Positions 9,157-17,226 of a stretch of 64,000 nt of DNA are shown here, piece by piece. Made by a program: the position numbers and the translations under genes. Source of the stretch: Gammaproteobacteria bacterium 53_120_T64 (GTDB taxonomy: Bacteria > Pseudomonadota > Gammaproteobacteria > Pseudomonadales > Porticoccaceae); the NCBI GenBank assembly GCA_002162815.1, contig MAAT01000028.1, positions 148,552 through 212,551 on the forward strand. Direction: 5' to 3'. A model generated the notes under the pieces. It saw only the letters and a list, made by a program, of their open reading frames with translations. It ran no database searches and had not been told where the DNA came from. Within the stretch, counting starts at the first letter, position 1; every line of letters begins with the position of its first letter.

Positions 9157-9630
9157 GTGAAAAAAATCGCGATTTTTGTCGATGTACAAAACATTTACTA
9201 CACCACCCGCGATACCTACGGTCGCCAGTTTAATTACCGAAAACTGTGGCAAAAAATCAGTACTCAGGGCGAAATAACCTCTGCTATCGCCTACGCCACC
9301 CAGCGCAATGACGACCAGCAAACCCGCTTCCACGACGCCTTAAAACACATCGGCTTTACGCTCAAGCTGAAACCCTATATTCAACGCAGCGATGGTTCCG
9401 CCAAGGGCGACTGGGATGTCGGTATTACCATTGATATGCTGGACATTGCCGAGGCAGTCGACAGCGTTATATTACTGTCCGGCGATGGTGATTTTGATTT
9501 GCTGCTAAAAAAGATAAATAGTCGCTACGGGCTTAGCTCAGAGGTCTATGGTGTGCCAGCACTGACCGCTCGCTCGTTGATGGATGCGGCGAGTATTTAC
9601 CACCCTATCGACAACGACCTATTGTTATAG
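9157..9630 (+). CDS. NYN (LabA/DUF88-type) PIN-like domain protein
   Basis: A 157-residue single-domain protein of the NYN family, PIN-like folds suspected or shown to cleave RNA. Conserved acidic positions appear in order: IFVDVQN (Asp9), KGDWDVGITIDM (two Asp), and LLSGDGDFDLL (Asp cluster). The end VYGVPALTARSLMDAAS also fits LabA-like proteins. The start is GTG at 9157 with AAGGAG six bases upstream. It converges with the lytic transglycosylase gene (10-base gap). The RNA target is unknown. Confidence 0.88.
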   Translation: MKKIAIFVDVQNIYYTTRDTYGRQFNYRKLWQKISTQGEITSAIAYATQRNDDQQTRFHDALKHIGFTLKLKPYIQRSDGSAKGDWDVGITIDMLDIAEAVDSVILLSGDGDFDLLLKKINSRYGLSSEVYGVPALTARSLMDAASIYHPIDNDLLL

Positions 9631-9640
9631 GAACGTAACG

Positions 9641-10264
9641 TCAAAAAAATAGACGCCGCAACCAGCCCCCTCTTAGGCGCTTTTTACACTGGCTGTACTG
9701 GGCGCTGTAGGTTTTAGCGCGGCGCTCCACCTTGCGGGCCACGCCCTTGAGCCAGCTTTTATTGTTATAGCTGCCCCGAGCATAGCCGCCATGACCCTCG
9801 TGGTAATTCAGGTATTGATGATAGGCATCCCACTTCGACACCCGGTTGCGCTGCTGGCTTTTATCCATGTACCAGAAGACAAAGTCGATGGCATCGTCGA
9901 AGTCATCGCGGTCGCTAAACATCGAGCCGCCATCTTTTTGATAGTCGCTCCAGGTACCCGTTTTCACCTGCGCATAACCGTAGGCGGAGCTGGCTCGACC
10001 GTAGGGAATGATCCATAAAAAATAGCGCATCGGGGGTCTGGCGTCATGCCGAAAACCCGACTCTTGGTACATGATCGCCATCGGCACGGTGACCGGGCCG
10101 CCCCAGCGCTTACTGGACGCTACTGCGGCCTTATACCAACTGCGCTTCTCGGTGAATATATCGCAAATATTGTTGGGGCTAGCCGGTGGCGAGGCACAGC
10201 CCGCCAACAACACAACAGCACCAATTAACAACACCAAACACAATGCTTTAGACACTCGCGCCAC
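9641..10264 (-). CDS. Lytic transglycosylase (SLT-like) lipoprotein
   Basis: A 207-residue outer-membrane lipoprotein candidate: signal sequence ending LLAGC (lipobox Cys23), then a compact SLT-type lysozyme-like domain. The likely catalytic Glu is in MYQESGF (about residue 68), followed by SSAYGYAQVK and NYHEGHGGYARG, the usual order in soluble-lytic-transglycosylase folds. Such enzymes cleave glycan strands with 1,6-anhydro product formation. The frame extends to a GTG at 10297, but GAGG lies nine bases before the GTG at 10264 and the latter gives a normal signal peptide. The C-terminus is strongly basic (KKRLRGGWLRRLFF). Confidence 0.82.
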   Translation of the reverse strand: MARVSKALCLVLLIGAVVLLAGCASPPASPNNICDIFTEKRSWYKAAVASSKRWGGPVTVPMAIMYQESGFRHDARPPMRYFLWIIPYGRASSAYGYAQVKTGTWSDYQKDGGSMFSDRDDFDDAIDFVFWYMDKSQQRNRVSKWDAYHQYLNYHEGHGGYARGSYNNKSWLKGVARKVERRAKTYSAQYSQCKKRLRGGWLRRLFF

Positions 10265-10340
10265 GAATAACGGCCTCGATAAAGTAATGCTAAGCACTGA
10301 ATTTAATTCGCCATGCTGTTATTTCCCAGCCAATACCAAG

Positions 10341-10637
10341 CTAACTGCCGCCTGATTTAGCATTAAATATCGCCAACTGTTCCGGCGTAGCCGGTAGCTG
10401 GTGCTTTTCCTTCCACTCGCTGTAGGGCATGCCGTAGACCCGCTCGCGGGCGCTTTCATAGTCGATGCTCTCGCCGCGCTCTTGCGCCTCGGCGACATAC
10501 CACTTTGATAAACAGTTGCGACAAAAATCGGCAAGATTCATCAACTCAATGTTTTGCACCTCTTTGTGCTCGTCGAGATGCTTTAAAAAACGACGGAAAA
10601 CGGCGGCTTCAATGTCTGTTTGCTGTGACTGATTCAT
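10341..10637 (-). CDS. DUF1244 family protein
   Basis: A 98-residue protein with the DUF1244 hallmark NLADFCRNCLSKWY, followed by YGMPYSEWKEKHQ. The family is small and widespread in proteobacteria and lacks an assigned function; the paired Cys could bind metal. Its ATG overlaps the lipA stop as TAATG, which implies translational coupling to lipoyl synthase. Confidence 0.88.
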   Translation of the reverse strand: MNQSQQTDIEAAVFRRFLKHLDEHKEVQNIELMNLADFCRNCLSKWYVAEAQERGESIDYESARERVYGMPYSEWKEKHQLPATPEQLAIFNAKSGGS

Positions 10638-11659
10638 TAACTGATTTTCTCTCCGTGTGCCTGTTTATCCGCATGGTACGAGGAGCGCACCAGCGGGCCA
10701 GAGGCAATATGTATAAAGCCGATGGACTCGGCGTAGTCGCGATATTCCTGAAATTCATCCGGGTGCACAAAACGTTCGACCGGCAGATGATTTTTCGAGG
10801 GCTGTAAATACTGCCCCACCGTGAGCATCTCAACATCGTGGGCGCGCAGGTCGTCGAGAGTGGCGAGCAGCTCTTCCTTGGTCTCACCCAGGCCCACCAT
10901 CAGGCCCGACTTGCTTGCCACCCCCGGGTTTCGCGCTTTATATTGCTGCAATAATTTCAGCGACCAGGCGTAATTAGCGCCGGGGCGCGCCTGGCGATAG
11001 AGGCGGGGTACGGTTTCGATATTGTGATTAAACACATCCGGCGGTGTGCCGCTGAGTATATCGAGGGCCGGCTCCATGCGACCGCGAAAGTCGGGCACCA
11101 GCACCTCAATTTCCAGCGCCGGATTACGCTCCCGAGCTTCACCAATACAGTCGGCGAAGTGCTGGGCACCGCCATCGCGCAGGTCGTCGCGGTCGACCGA
11201 GGTGATAACCACATACTTCAGCTGCATTTCGGCAATCGCCTGAGCCAGGTGAGCGGGCTCTTCAGCGTCGAGGGGATTGGGCTTGCCGTGGCCCACATCG
11301 CAGAAGGGACAACGGCGGGTACAAATATCGCCCATAATCATAAAGGTCGCGGTGCCACCGCTAAAACACTCACTGAGATTGGGGCAGGCGGCCTCCTCGC
11401 AGACGGTCGACAAGTTGTTTTTGCGCAGAATTTTTTTAATCCGCGCCACATCCGGCGAACTCGAGAGGCGAATCTTTAACCAGGGCGGCTTGCGCTGGAA
11501 GGTCTCGGTGGGCACCACCTTAATGGGGATCAGCTCAACCTTGTCGGCACTGCGCAGCTTTTCGCCCTGGCGGCGGCGCCGTGTGCGCTTTACCGGAGTA
11601 TTTTCAGTGGCACTCACCACGGGAGTTGCCTTGCTATCCTCATCGGAATTAATATCCAT
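10637..11659 (-). CDS. lipA: Lipoyl synthase
   Basis: Radical-SAM enzyme that inserts two sulfurs into octanoyl groups on lipoyl domains. The auxiliary-cluster motif [12 protein letters not shown] (Cys 87, 92, 98) and the radical-SAM motif CTRRCPFC (Cys 113, 117, 120) are intact, and the C-terminus carries the conserved RSSYHAD. About 340 residues, slightly longer than E. coli LipA because of a basic N-terminal extension ([11 protein letters not shown]). A GTG precedes the chosen ATG by one codon. It follows lipB by about 80 bases in the same operon, so octanoylation and sulfur insertion are encoded together. Confidence 0.97.
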   Translation of the reverse strand: MDINSDEDSKATPVVSATENTPVKRTRRRRQGEKLRSADKVELIPIKVVPTETFQRKPPWLKIRLSSSPDVARIKKILRKNNLSTVCEEAACPNLSECFSGGTATFMIMGDICTRRCPFCDVGHGKPNPLDAEEPAHLAQAIAEMQLKYVVITSVDRDDLRDGGAQHFADCIGEARERNPALEIEVLVPDFRGRMEPALDILSGTPPDVFNHNIETVPRLYRQARPGANYAWSLKLLQQYKARNPGVASKSGLMVGLGETKEELLATLDDLRAHDVEMLTVGQYLQPSKNHLPVERFVHPDEFQEYRDYAESIGFIHIASGPLVRSSYHADKQAHGEKIS

Positions 11660-11741
11660 CACTCTCGCCTGCGCCGAGGGCAGCCTGTTGCAGGCCCGCC
11701 GTGCTATTCATATTAATACCACTCATCCTAGAGTACTCAAT

Positions 11742-12449
11742 TTAGTAGCCCCAATCTTGATACTGCCACACTGGGCTTTGCCCATCCTGCCCCACTCGCT
11801 TGGCGCTGAAACGTTGCACCAGCGCCTCAATTAACTGTCGCTCAAGTACCTGCCAACTTGGCATCGCGGCTCTGGCTAATAAGTCTTTCAAGCGTGTCAT
11901 CTGTAGGCCCCGATAACCGCAGGGGTTAATGCGCTGAAAGGGCTCCAGATCGACATCAACATTCAGTGCCAGACCGTGGTAGCTGCGCCCACGACGAATG
12001 CGCAAGCCCAGAGAGGCAATTTTGTCAGCGCCGACATAGACACCCGGTGCCTTGTCGCGTGTTGCCGCCTCTAGGCCATAATCGGCTAGCAAGGCTTTGA
12101 GACTCAATTCAATGGCACAGACCAACTCGCGCACATTGAGCTTGGCGCGCTTTAAATCGATCAAGGTGTAGATCACCATCTGCCCCGGGCCGTGATACGT
12201 CACCTGCCCGCCACGATCGACCTTGATCACGGGAATGTCGCCGGGCATCAACAGGTGTTCGGCTTTACCCGCCTGTCCCTGTGTAAAGACAGCGGGGTGC
12301 TGTACCACCCAGAGCTGATCGGCAGACGACTCGGTGCGCGACTCGGTGTAATCCTTCATCGCCGCAAACACTTGCCCATAGGGTCGCAGGCCCAGCTGGC
12401 AGACGGCGATAGGCGCTTCAGGGGCGGCACAGGAGTCACTCACCGGCAT
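11742..12449 (-). CDS. lipB: Octanoyltransferase LipB
   Basis: Transfers octanoate from acyl-carrier protein to lipoyl-domain lysines, the step before LipA. About 235 residues. Family motifs: [28 protein letters not shown], the Lys motif [13 protein letters not shown], and the catalytic Cys in [11 protein letters not shown]. The start is ATG at 12449; a GTG directly before it overlaps the ybeD stop (TAGTG). The tight packing ybeD-lipB-lipA matches E. coli gene order. Confidence 0.96.
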   Translation of the reverse strand: MPVSDSCAAPEAPIAVCQLGLRPYGQVFAAMKDYTESRTESSADQLWVVQHPAVFTQGQAGKAEHLLMPGDIPVIKVDRGGQVTYHGPGQMVIYTLIDLKRAKLNVRELVCAIELSLKALLADYGLEAATRDKAPGVYVGADKIASLGLRIRRGRSYHGLALNVDVDLEPFQRINPCGYRGLQMTRLKDLLARAAMPSWQVLERQLIEALVQRFSAKRVGQDGQSPVWQYQDWGY

Positions 12450-12451
12450 CA

Positions 12452-12721
12452 CTACAGCACCATCCGTACTCGAGCGCTGGTTTTTAGGTCGGAAAAAATA
12501 GCCTCCAACTGGGGCTTGCCGGTGGCCGTAATAATCACCGTCAGCGCTTGAAAGGTCGACTTGCGACTATCGCGAATACTCACCTTGGCCCGATCAAACC
12601 CAGGCGCATGGCGCTCCATCACCGCCAAGACATGCTGGCGCAATTCTTCACCGGCCTCTCCCATGACCTTGATCGGATAGTCACAGGGGAATTCAATGCG
12701 TGGTGCTTCGGGTTCAGTCAT
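12452..12721 (-). CDS. ybeD: YbeD-family (DUF493) protein
   Basis: An 89-residue ACT-like ferredoxin-fold protein. Recognisable stretches are [22 protein letters not shown] and [22 protein letters not shown]. The family sits between dacA and lipB in many gammaproteobacteria, as here, and its role is unsettled. The frame opens 60 bases earlier, but the family's N-terminus begins at the ATG at 12721. It abuts lipB by a one-base overlap. Confidence 0.93.
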   Translation of the reverse strand: MTEPEAPRIEFPCDYPIKVMGEAGEELRQHVLAVMERHAPGFDRAKVSIRDSRKSTFQALTVIITATGKPQLEAIFSDLKTSARVRMVL

Positions 12722-12788
12722 AACAGGCTCGCGGTGTTGAACGGATGATATTGATCTCATGCAGGATCGTAGCCTCGCCATCGGAGGC

Positions 12789-13949
12789 TTATAAAAGGCT
12801 CATCACAAAGAGTACCAAGCTATCCCATAGACGCGAGAACAAGCCCGCCTCGGCAATGGGCTGCGCGGCAACCAGCTTTTTATCCGCCAATACTTCATCC
12901 TTATAGGTCACCACCAGGCGGCCCAATTCCTGCTGCTCCGTCAGCGGAGCCTCAAGCGTGGCATCGACATGAATGTTACTGTCGAGCTGAGCCTTGGCGC
13001 CTCGCGGGAAGGTTAAAAACACATCCTCGGCCAGCACTAGGTCGACGCTATCGCGCTCGCCAAACCAGACGCGATTATCCGCCTGCAGCACATCGCCAGC
13101 GCTAAATACCTTCGTTGTTTCGTAGTAACGGAAACCATAGGTCAGTAATTTTTGCGACTCCTGAGCCCGCGCTTCCTCGCTATTGGTGCCCATCACCACG
13201 GAGATCAAACGCATGCCATTGCGCTCGGCGGAGGCCACCAGACAGTAACCCGCCTCCTCGGTGTGGCCGGTTTTCATGCCGTCGACGGACTTGTCACGCC
13301 ACAGCAGGCGATTGCGATTGGGCTGCTTAATACCGTTGTATTCGTAGTATTTTTCGGCATACAGGGCGTAGTGACTGGGGTGCTCGAGAATCAAGGCTTG
13401 GGCCAACAGCGAGAGATCGCGGGCGGTGGTGATGTGCCCCTCGGCGGGCCAGCCGGTGGCATTGACAAAGTAGCTACTTTTCATGCCCAGCAACACCGCC
13501 TGCTGGTTCATCACATCGGCAAAAGCGCTTTCACTACCGGCTAAAAACTCCGCCATGGCGACAGTGGCGTCATTGCCCGACTGGATAATAATACCCTTCA
13601 GTAAATCGCCGAGAGGCACTTCCGTGCCCTCGCGAACGAACATTTTAGAGCCGCCCATTTTCCAGGCGGTGACGCTGATCGGCACTTGATCGGCGTCGCT
13701 AAACTTGCCGCTGGCCATTTCCCCGGCCACCACATAAGAGCTCATTATTTTCGTCAGGCTGGCCGGTGGCAATGGCAGATCGGCATTTGCCTCAACCAAG
13801 ACACGCCCGGTATTGGCGTCAATTAAGATCCACGACTTGGCAGCCAATTGCGGCGCCGCGGGGATTAAGGTCTGAGCCTGCGCGCTCACAACCACACTGA
13901 TGGTGATAATGAGCAGCGTAATAAGCTGCGTAGAAAGGGCTTTCAACAT
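12789..13949 (-). CDS. dacA: D-alanyl-D-alanine carboxypeptidase (PBP5/6 type)
   Basis: Periplasmic low-molecular-weight penicillin-binding protein that trims the terminal D-Ala from peptidoglycan pentapeptides. 386 residues. Signal peptide (cleavage after SAQA), active SLTK (Ser64), SGN motif in IQSGNDAT, and KTG in MKTGHTEEAG; a PBP5 C-terminal beta domain and an amphipathic tail ending LWDSLVLFVMSLL probably anchor it to the inner membrane. Open frame begins at 13997 inside a hairpin, but AAGG lies nine bases before ATG 13949 and the signal peptide starts there. Confidence 0.96.
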   Translation of the reverse strand: MLKALSTQLITLLIITISVVVSAQAQTLIPAAPQLAAKSWILIDANTGRVLVEANADLPLPPASLTKIMSSYVVAGEMASGKFSDADQVPISVTAWKMGGSKMFVREGTEVPLGDLLKGIIIQSGNDATVAMAEFLAGSESAFADVMNQQAVLLGMKSSYFVNATGWPAEGHITTARDLSLLAQALILEHPSHYALYAEKYYEYNGIKQPNRNRLLWRDKSVDGMKTGHTEEAGYCLVASAERNGMRLISVVMGTNSEEARAQESQKLLTYGFRYYETTKVFSAGDVLQADNRVWFGERDSVDLVLAEDVFLTFPRGAKAQLDSNIHVDATLEAPLTEQQELGRLVVTYKDEVLADKKLVAAQPIAEAGLFSRLWDSLVLFVMSLL

Positions 13950-13976
13950 AATTTTAAACCTTATTTTCAACATAAC

Positions 13977-13997
13977 ATGGGCTCTTAGAGAGCCCAT
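13977..13997 (-). other. Perfect hairpin in the rlpA-dacA intergenic leader
   Basis: ATGGGCTCT (13977-13985) and AGAGCCCAT (13989-13997) form nine perfect pairs with a three-base loop. It lies about 28 bases before the dacA ATG on the minus strand. A T-rich run (TTTGTTT) follows only on the plus strand, where no gene needs it. It may block read-through from opposing transcripts, or be a leader or processing structure for dacA. Confidence 0.5.
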
Positions 13998-14082
13998 TTT
14001 GTTTGCTATTGGCCAAAGGAACGGCCTTCGACAATGGGCGCCATATTAACATGGGCCGACACCCCCGCCGGCGCTCAAAGCG

Positions 14083-15078
14083 CTAAATATCATGCCCGAC
14101 ATTCACCACAAAGGGCCCGTGCCGGCCCTGCTGTATCAAGCGCTCGCGTAGCGCCAGTAGCTGTAAGGGGTCAACAATGGGGCCAATCCAGACTTTGTAA
14201 ACGGGGGCCGCCACCGCGCCAAAGCGGCGCACAGAAATCGGGTAGCGCGTTAGCGAAGCCAGTTGCGCTTGCAGCTGCTTTGCCGAGATCATTGAGCTAT
14301 AAACCCCCACCTGCAAGAAGGGCCGAACCTGGGGCTTGGTCGCACGCGACGCTACCGGCGCCGCAGCGAGAGGGGGGCGAAGGGTCTTGATCTTGGTCTG
14401 CGTCTTGGCCTGAGCGGGCTTTTTTATGCCCTTCACAATTGGCTCACTCAAGGCCGGTGCCGCTACCGCATTGCGCTGGAAGTCCAGCGGATCTATCACC
14501 TCTACCCTCACCCGCGCCGTGCCACTATTGGCGTAACCGAGTTTTTTGGCGCCGGCATAGGACAAATCAATAATCCGTTCACTGTGAAAGGGCCCGCGAT
14601 CGTTGACCCGAACGATAATCTGCCGGCCATTGGCCAAATTGGTGACGCGCACATAGGCCGGAATCGGCAGGGTTTTGTGGGCTGCGGTCATGCCGTACAT
14701 GCTGTAGGTTTCACCATTGGAAGTTTTACGGCCGTGAAATTTATTGCCGTACCACGAGGCCTGCCCCTCTTCGCTATAGCCCTTGGCCGCAGGCAATAGA
14801 CGATAGGTGACGCCATTGACGGTATAGGGGTTTTTATTGCCGGCAATAGTAATCGGGTCGACTCGCGGCACCGCATCGGCCAGCTGGCTGACGTCGACCT
14901 CATGGCTGGGGCCGCTGTCTTTTAAGCGCGCAAAGGCATCACCACTTTGGCAAGCCCCCAAGCTGGCTAGCAGTATCGCCGCCATCAGCCCGGCGGCAAT
15001 ACCCGCCAGACGCGAAGGCCACAGCACTAGCCCTTCTGTTATCACCGGGTAAAGCAACTGGCTGAGCCGCTCATTCAC
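14083..15078 (-). CDS. rlpA: Septal ring lytic transglycosylase RlpA (DPBB + SPOR)
   Basis: Outer-membrane lipoprotein that cleaves naked glycan strands at division sites. Lipobox LLASLGAC, then a double-psi beta-barrel domain (GQASWYGNKFHGRKTSNGE, AHKTLP, VRVNDRGPF with catalytic-region Asp, IDLSYAGAKKLG), a Pro/Lys-rich linker, and a C-terminal SPOR domain (LQVGVYSS...YKVWIGPI) that binds denuded peptidoglycan. I chose GTG 15078, which overlaps the mltB stop. GTG 15027, with AGAAGGG close upstream, gives a shorter signal peptide and is possible. The frame itself is open to 15198 but that part is mltB in another frame. Confidence 0.92.
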   Translation of the reverse strand: MNERLSQLLYPVITEGLVLWPSRLAGIAAGLMAAILLASLGACQSGDAFARLKDSGPSHEVDVSQLADAVPRVDPITIAGNKNPYTVNGVTYRLLPAAKGYSEEGQASWYGNKFHGRKTSNGETYSMYGMTAAHKTLPIPAYVRVTNLANGRQIIVRVNDRGPFHSERIIDLSYAGAKKLGYANSGTARVRVEVIDPLDFQRNAVAAPALSEPIVKGIKKPAQAKTQTKIKTLRPPLAAAPVASRATKPQVRPFLQVGVYSSMISAKQLQAQLASLTRYPISVRRFGAVAAPVYKVWIGPIVDPLQLLALRERLIQQGRHGPFVVNVGHDI

Positions 15079-16081
15079 CCCTGGCCCGTGCCTCGGCAAT
15101 TTGCTCGGCCAGCTGCACGACCGCCATGGCATAGCGGAAGCTGTGGTTGTAGCGCGTAATGGTGTAATAGTTTTGCAGACCGAGCCAAAACTCGACACCG
15201 GCCTGGCCCTGCAAGCGCAGGGGAATCGCTTTCACTGCCGGGCTCATATCCTGTACCGGGCTAAAGCCCTGCTCGGCCAATTGCGCCAGGGTCAATTTCG
15301 GTTTTACCAGCTTATTCACCAGCTCGCTGTTGTAATCGGCGGCAATACTCGCCCCCACCACCACGCCCTCACCGCGCTGCCAGCCATGTTTCACAAAATA
15401 GTTGGCGACACTGCCGATGGCATCGGCCGGATTGGCCCAAATATCGGCTACCCCGTCGGCATCATAATCAAGCGCATAAGCGCGGTAGCTGGAGGGCATA
15501 AACTGGCCGTAACCCATAGCCCCCGCATAGGAACCCTTCAGCTCAGCCGGATCGAGTTTCTGCTCTTTACTCAGCAATAAAAAATGCTCCAACTCTTTAG
15601 TAAAGAAGGGGCTGCGCGCCGGGTAGTCGAAGGCCAGCGTAGAGAGGGCGTCAACTACCCGGTAATTGCCGGCGTAGCGCCCGTAGTAGGTTTCAACCCC
15701 GATAATCGCCACCACGTACTCGATCGGCACGCCGTATTCGGCCTCGGCTTTTTCCAGCCACAGGCGCTGCTCACGCCAAAACTGCAAACCCTGACGCAGA
15801 CGCTTTTCGGTAAGAAAGATTTGCCGGTAGTCTTTCCACAACTTGACCTTTTCTGCCGGCCGGGTCATGGCATCGATAATCGACTGCTTGTAATGGGCGC
15901 CGGCAAACAGCGCCTGCAACTCGCCGCGATCAGCGCCGTGCTGCGCCACCATGCGTTCGATAAAGCCCCGCGCTTGCGCATTATCTGAGTAGCTTTTTTC
16001 TGTTGCGGCGTTGAGCGGGGTAACGCCAACCAACACCATCATGAATACAGCGATTAATCCGTTTTTTACTAGTAACTTCAC
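15071..16081 (-). CDS. mltB: Membrane-bound lytic murein transglycosylase B
   Basis: 336 residues with a hydrophobic N-terminus (LIAVFMMVLVGVTPLNA). Catalytic Glu lies in IIGVETYYGRYAGNYRV, followed by AGAMGYGQFMPSSYRAYA and DADGVADIWANPADAIGSVANYF, all typical of MltB. No lipobox Cys is evident, so it may be a soluble periplasmic form. GTG start overlaps the rodA stop by four bases (GTGA). E. coli does not carry mltB in this cluster, but pseudomonad-type genomes often do. Confidence 0.95.
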   Translation of the reverse strand: MKLLVKNGLIAVFMMVLVGVTPLNAATEKSYSDNAQARGFIERMVAQHGADRGELQALFAGAHYKQSIIDAMTRPAEKVKLWKDYRQIFLTEKRLRQGLQFWREQRLWLEKAEAEYGVPIEYVVAIIGVETYYGRYAGNYRVVDALSTLAFDYPARSPFFTKELEHFLLLSKEQKLDPAELKGSYAGAMGYGQFMPSSYRAYALDYDADGVADIWANPADAIGSVANYFVKHGWQRGEGVVVGASIAADYNSELVNKLVKPKLTLAQLAEQGFSPVQDMSPAVKAIPLRLQGQAGVEFWLGLQNYYTITRYNHSFRYAMAVVQLAEQIAEARARGE

Positions 16082-17226
16082 AGTTGTTCACCCATACGTT
16101 TTTTCTCCCTGCTGACTGCCATTAGCATACCAAACCCCAACATTAGGGTCACAATCGACGTACCGCCATAACTTACCATCGGCAGGGGCACGCCCACCAC
16201 CGGCAGGATGCCGGAAACCATGCCCATATTGACAAAGATATAGACAAAAAAGGTCAGCGTGATGCTACCCGCCAACAGACGGCTAAACATGCTTTGTGCA
16301 TAAATACTGATCACCATACCCCGAAGAATAATTAGGCCGTAAATCAGCAGCAGACACAGCACGCCGCTAAAACCAAATTCTTCCGACAGCACGGCAATAA
16401 TAAAGTCGGTGTGGCTCTCGGGCAGGAAATCCAGTTGCGACTGGGTGCCCTGCATCCAGCCCTTACCGGAACTGCCACCGGCACCAATCGCCGTGGTCGA
16501 TTGAATAATATTCCAACCCGCGCCGAGCTTGTCTGACTGGGGGTCGAGCAGGGTCAAAATGCGGGTTTTTTGATAATCCCGCAACAGATAAAACCAGAAC
16601 AGCGGCGCCGCACCGAGGCCAAAAAACAAGACCCCGAGTAAATAACCTTTGCCCAAGCCGGCGAGAAAAAGCACAAAAAAACCCGCCGCAAAAATCAGTA
16701 ATGCGGTGCCCAAGTCGGGCTGTATCCCCACCAGAATCGCCGGTATAGCGATCAGCAGTACCGCCACAAAGACATGCTTGAAGCGCGGCGGCAGCACCCG
16801 CTGCCCCAGATAACTCGATAGCATTAAGGGCACAGCCACCTTTAGGATTTCCGAGGGTTGAAAGCGAAAGAAGCCGAGATCGAGCCAGCGCTGCGCCCCC
16901 TTGGCGCCAACGCCGACAAAAATCACCGCGATCAGCAGCGCCACGCCCGCACCGTACAGCACAATCGCCCAGCGCTGCATAAAGCGTGGCTCAAACTGAG
17001 CCACCACGAACATCACCACCAAGCCAATGCCCATAAATACGCCCTGGCGCTTCACGTAGTTGAGGTTCTGGCCGCTGGCGCTGTAGAGCACAAAGATGCC
17101 GAGCGCCATCAGCACTAGCAGTAAGGTCAACAACGGAAAGTCGATGCGCAGTGCCAACCAGCTCTTGCGCTCACCGTAAACACTGGAGCCATGCTCCTTC
17201 AAGCTGCGCTCAAAATCACCCTGGCT
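16078..17226 (-). CDS. rodA: Rod-shape peptidoglycan glycosyltransferase RodA
   Basis: SEDS-family polymerase that works with PBP2 in cylindrical wall elongation. 382 residues with about ten membrane segments. Conserved: FMQRWAIVLYGAGVALL, GAQRWLDLGFFRFQPSEILK, ALLIFAAGFFVLFLAG, the long periplasmic loop with LPESHTDFIIAVLSEEFGF, and GVPLPMVSYGGTS. ATG 17226 overlaps the mrdA stop by 11 bases and has GAGAG upstream; an earlier ATG at 17247 is possible. Confidence 0.97.
   Translation of the reverse strand, partial: SQGDFERSLKEHGSSVYGERKSWLALRIDFPLLTLLLVLMALGIFVLYSASGQNLNYVKRQGVFMGIGLVVMFVVAQFEPRFMQRWAIVLYGAGVALLIAVIFVGVGAKGAQRWLDLGFFRFQPSEILKVAVPLMLSSYLGQRVLPPRFKHVFVAVLLIAIPAILVGIQPDLGTALLIFAAGFFVLFLAGLGKGYLLGVLFFGLGAAPLFWFYLLRDYQKTRILTLLDPQSDKLGAGWNIIQSTTAIGAGGSSGKGWMQGTQSQLDFLPESHTDFIIAVLSEEFGFSGVLCLLLIYGLIILRGMVISIYAQSMFSRLLAGSITLTFFVYIFVNMGMVSGILPVVGVPLPMVSYGGTSIVTLMLGFGMLMAVSREKKRMGEQL

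Noticed and set aside
13977..13997. Reading the rlpA-dacA hairpin as the terminator of rlpA
   Set aside because: On the minus strand no T run follows the stem, and dacA begins within 30 bases, so simple termination does not fit.
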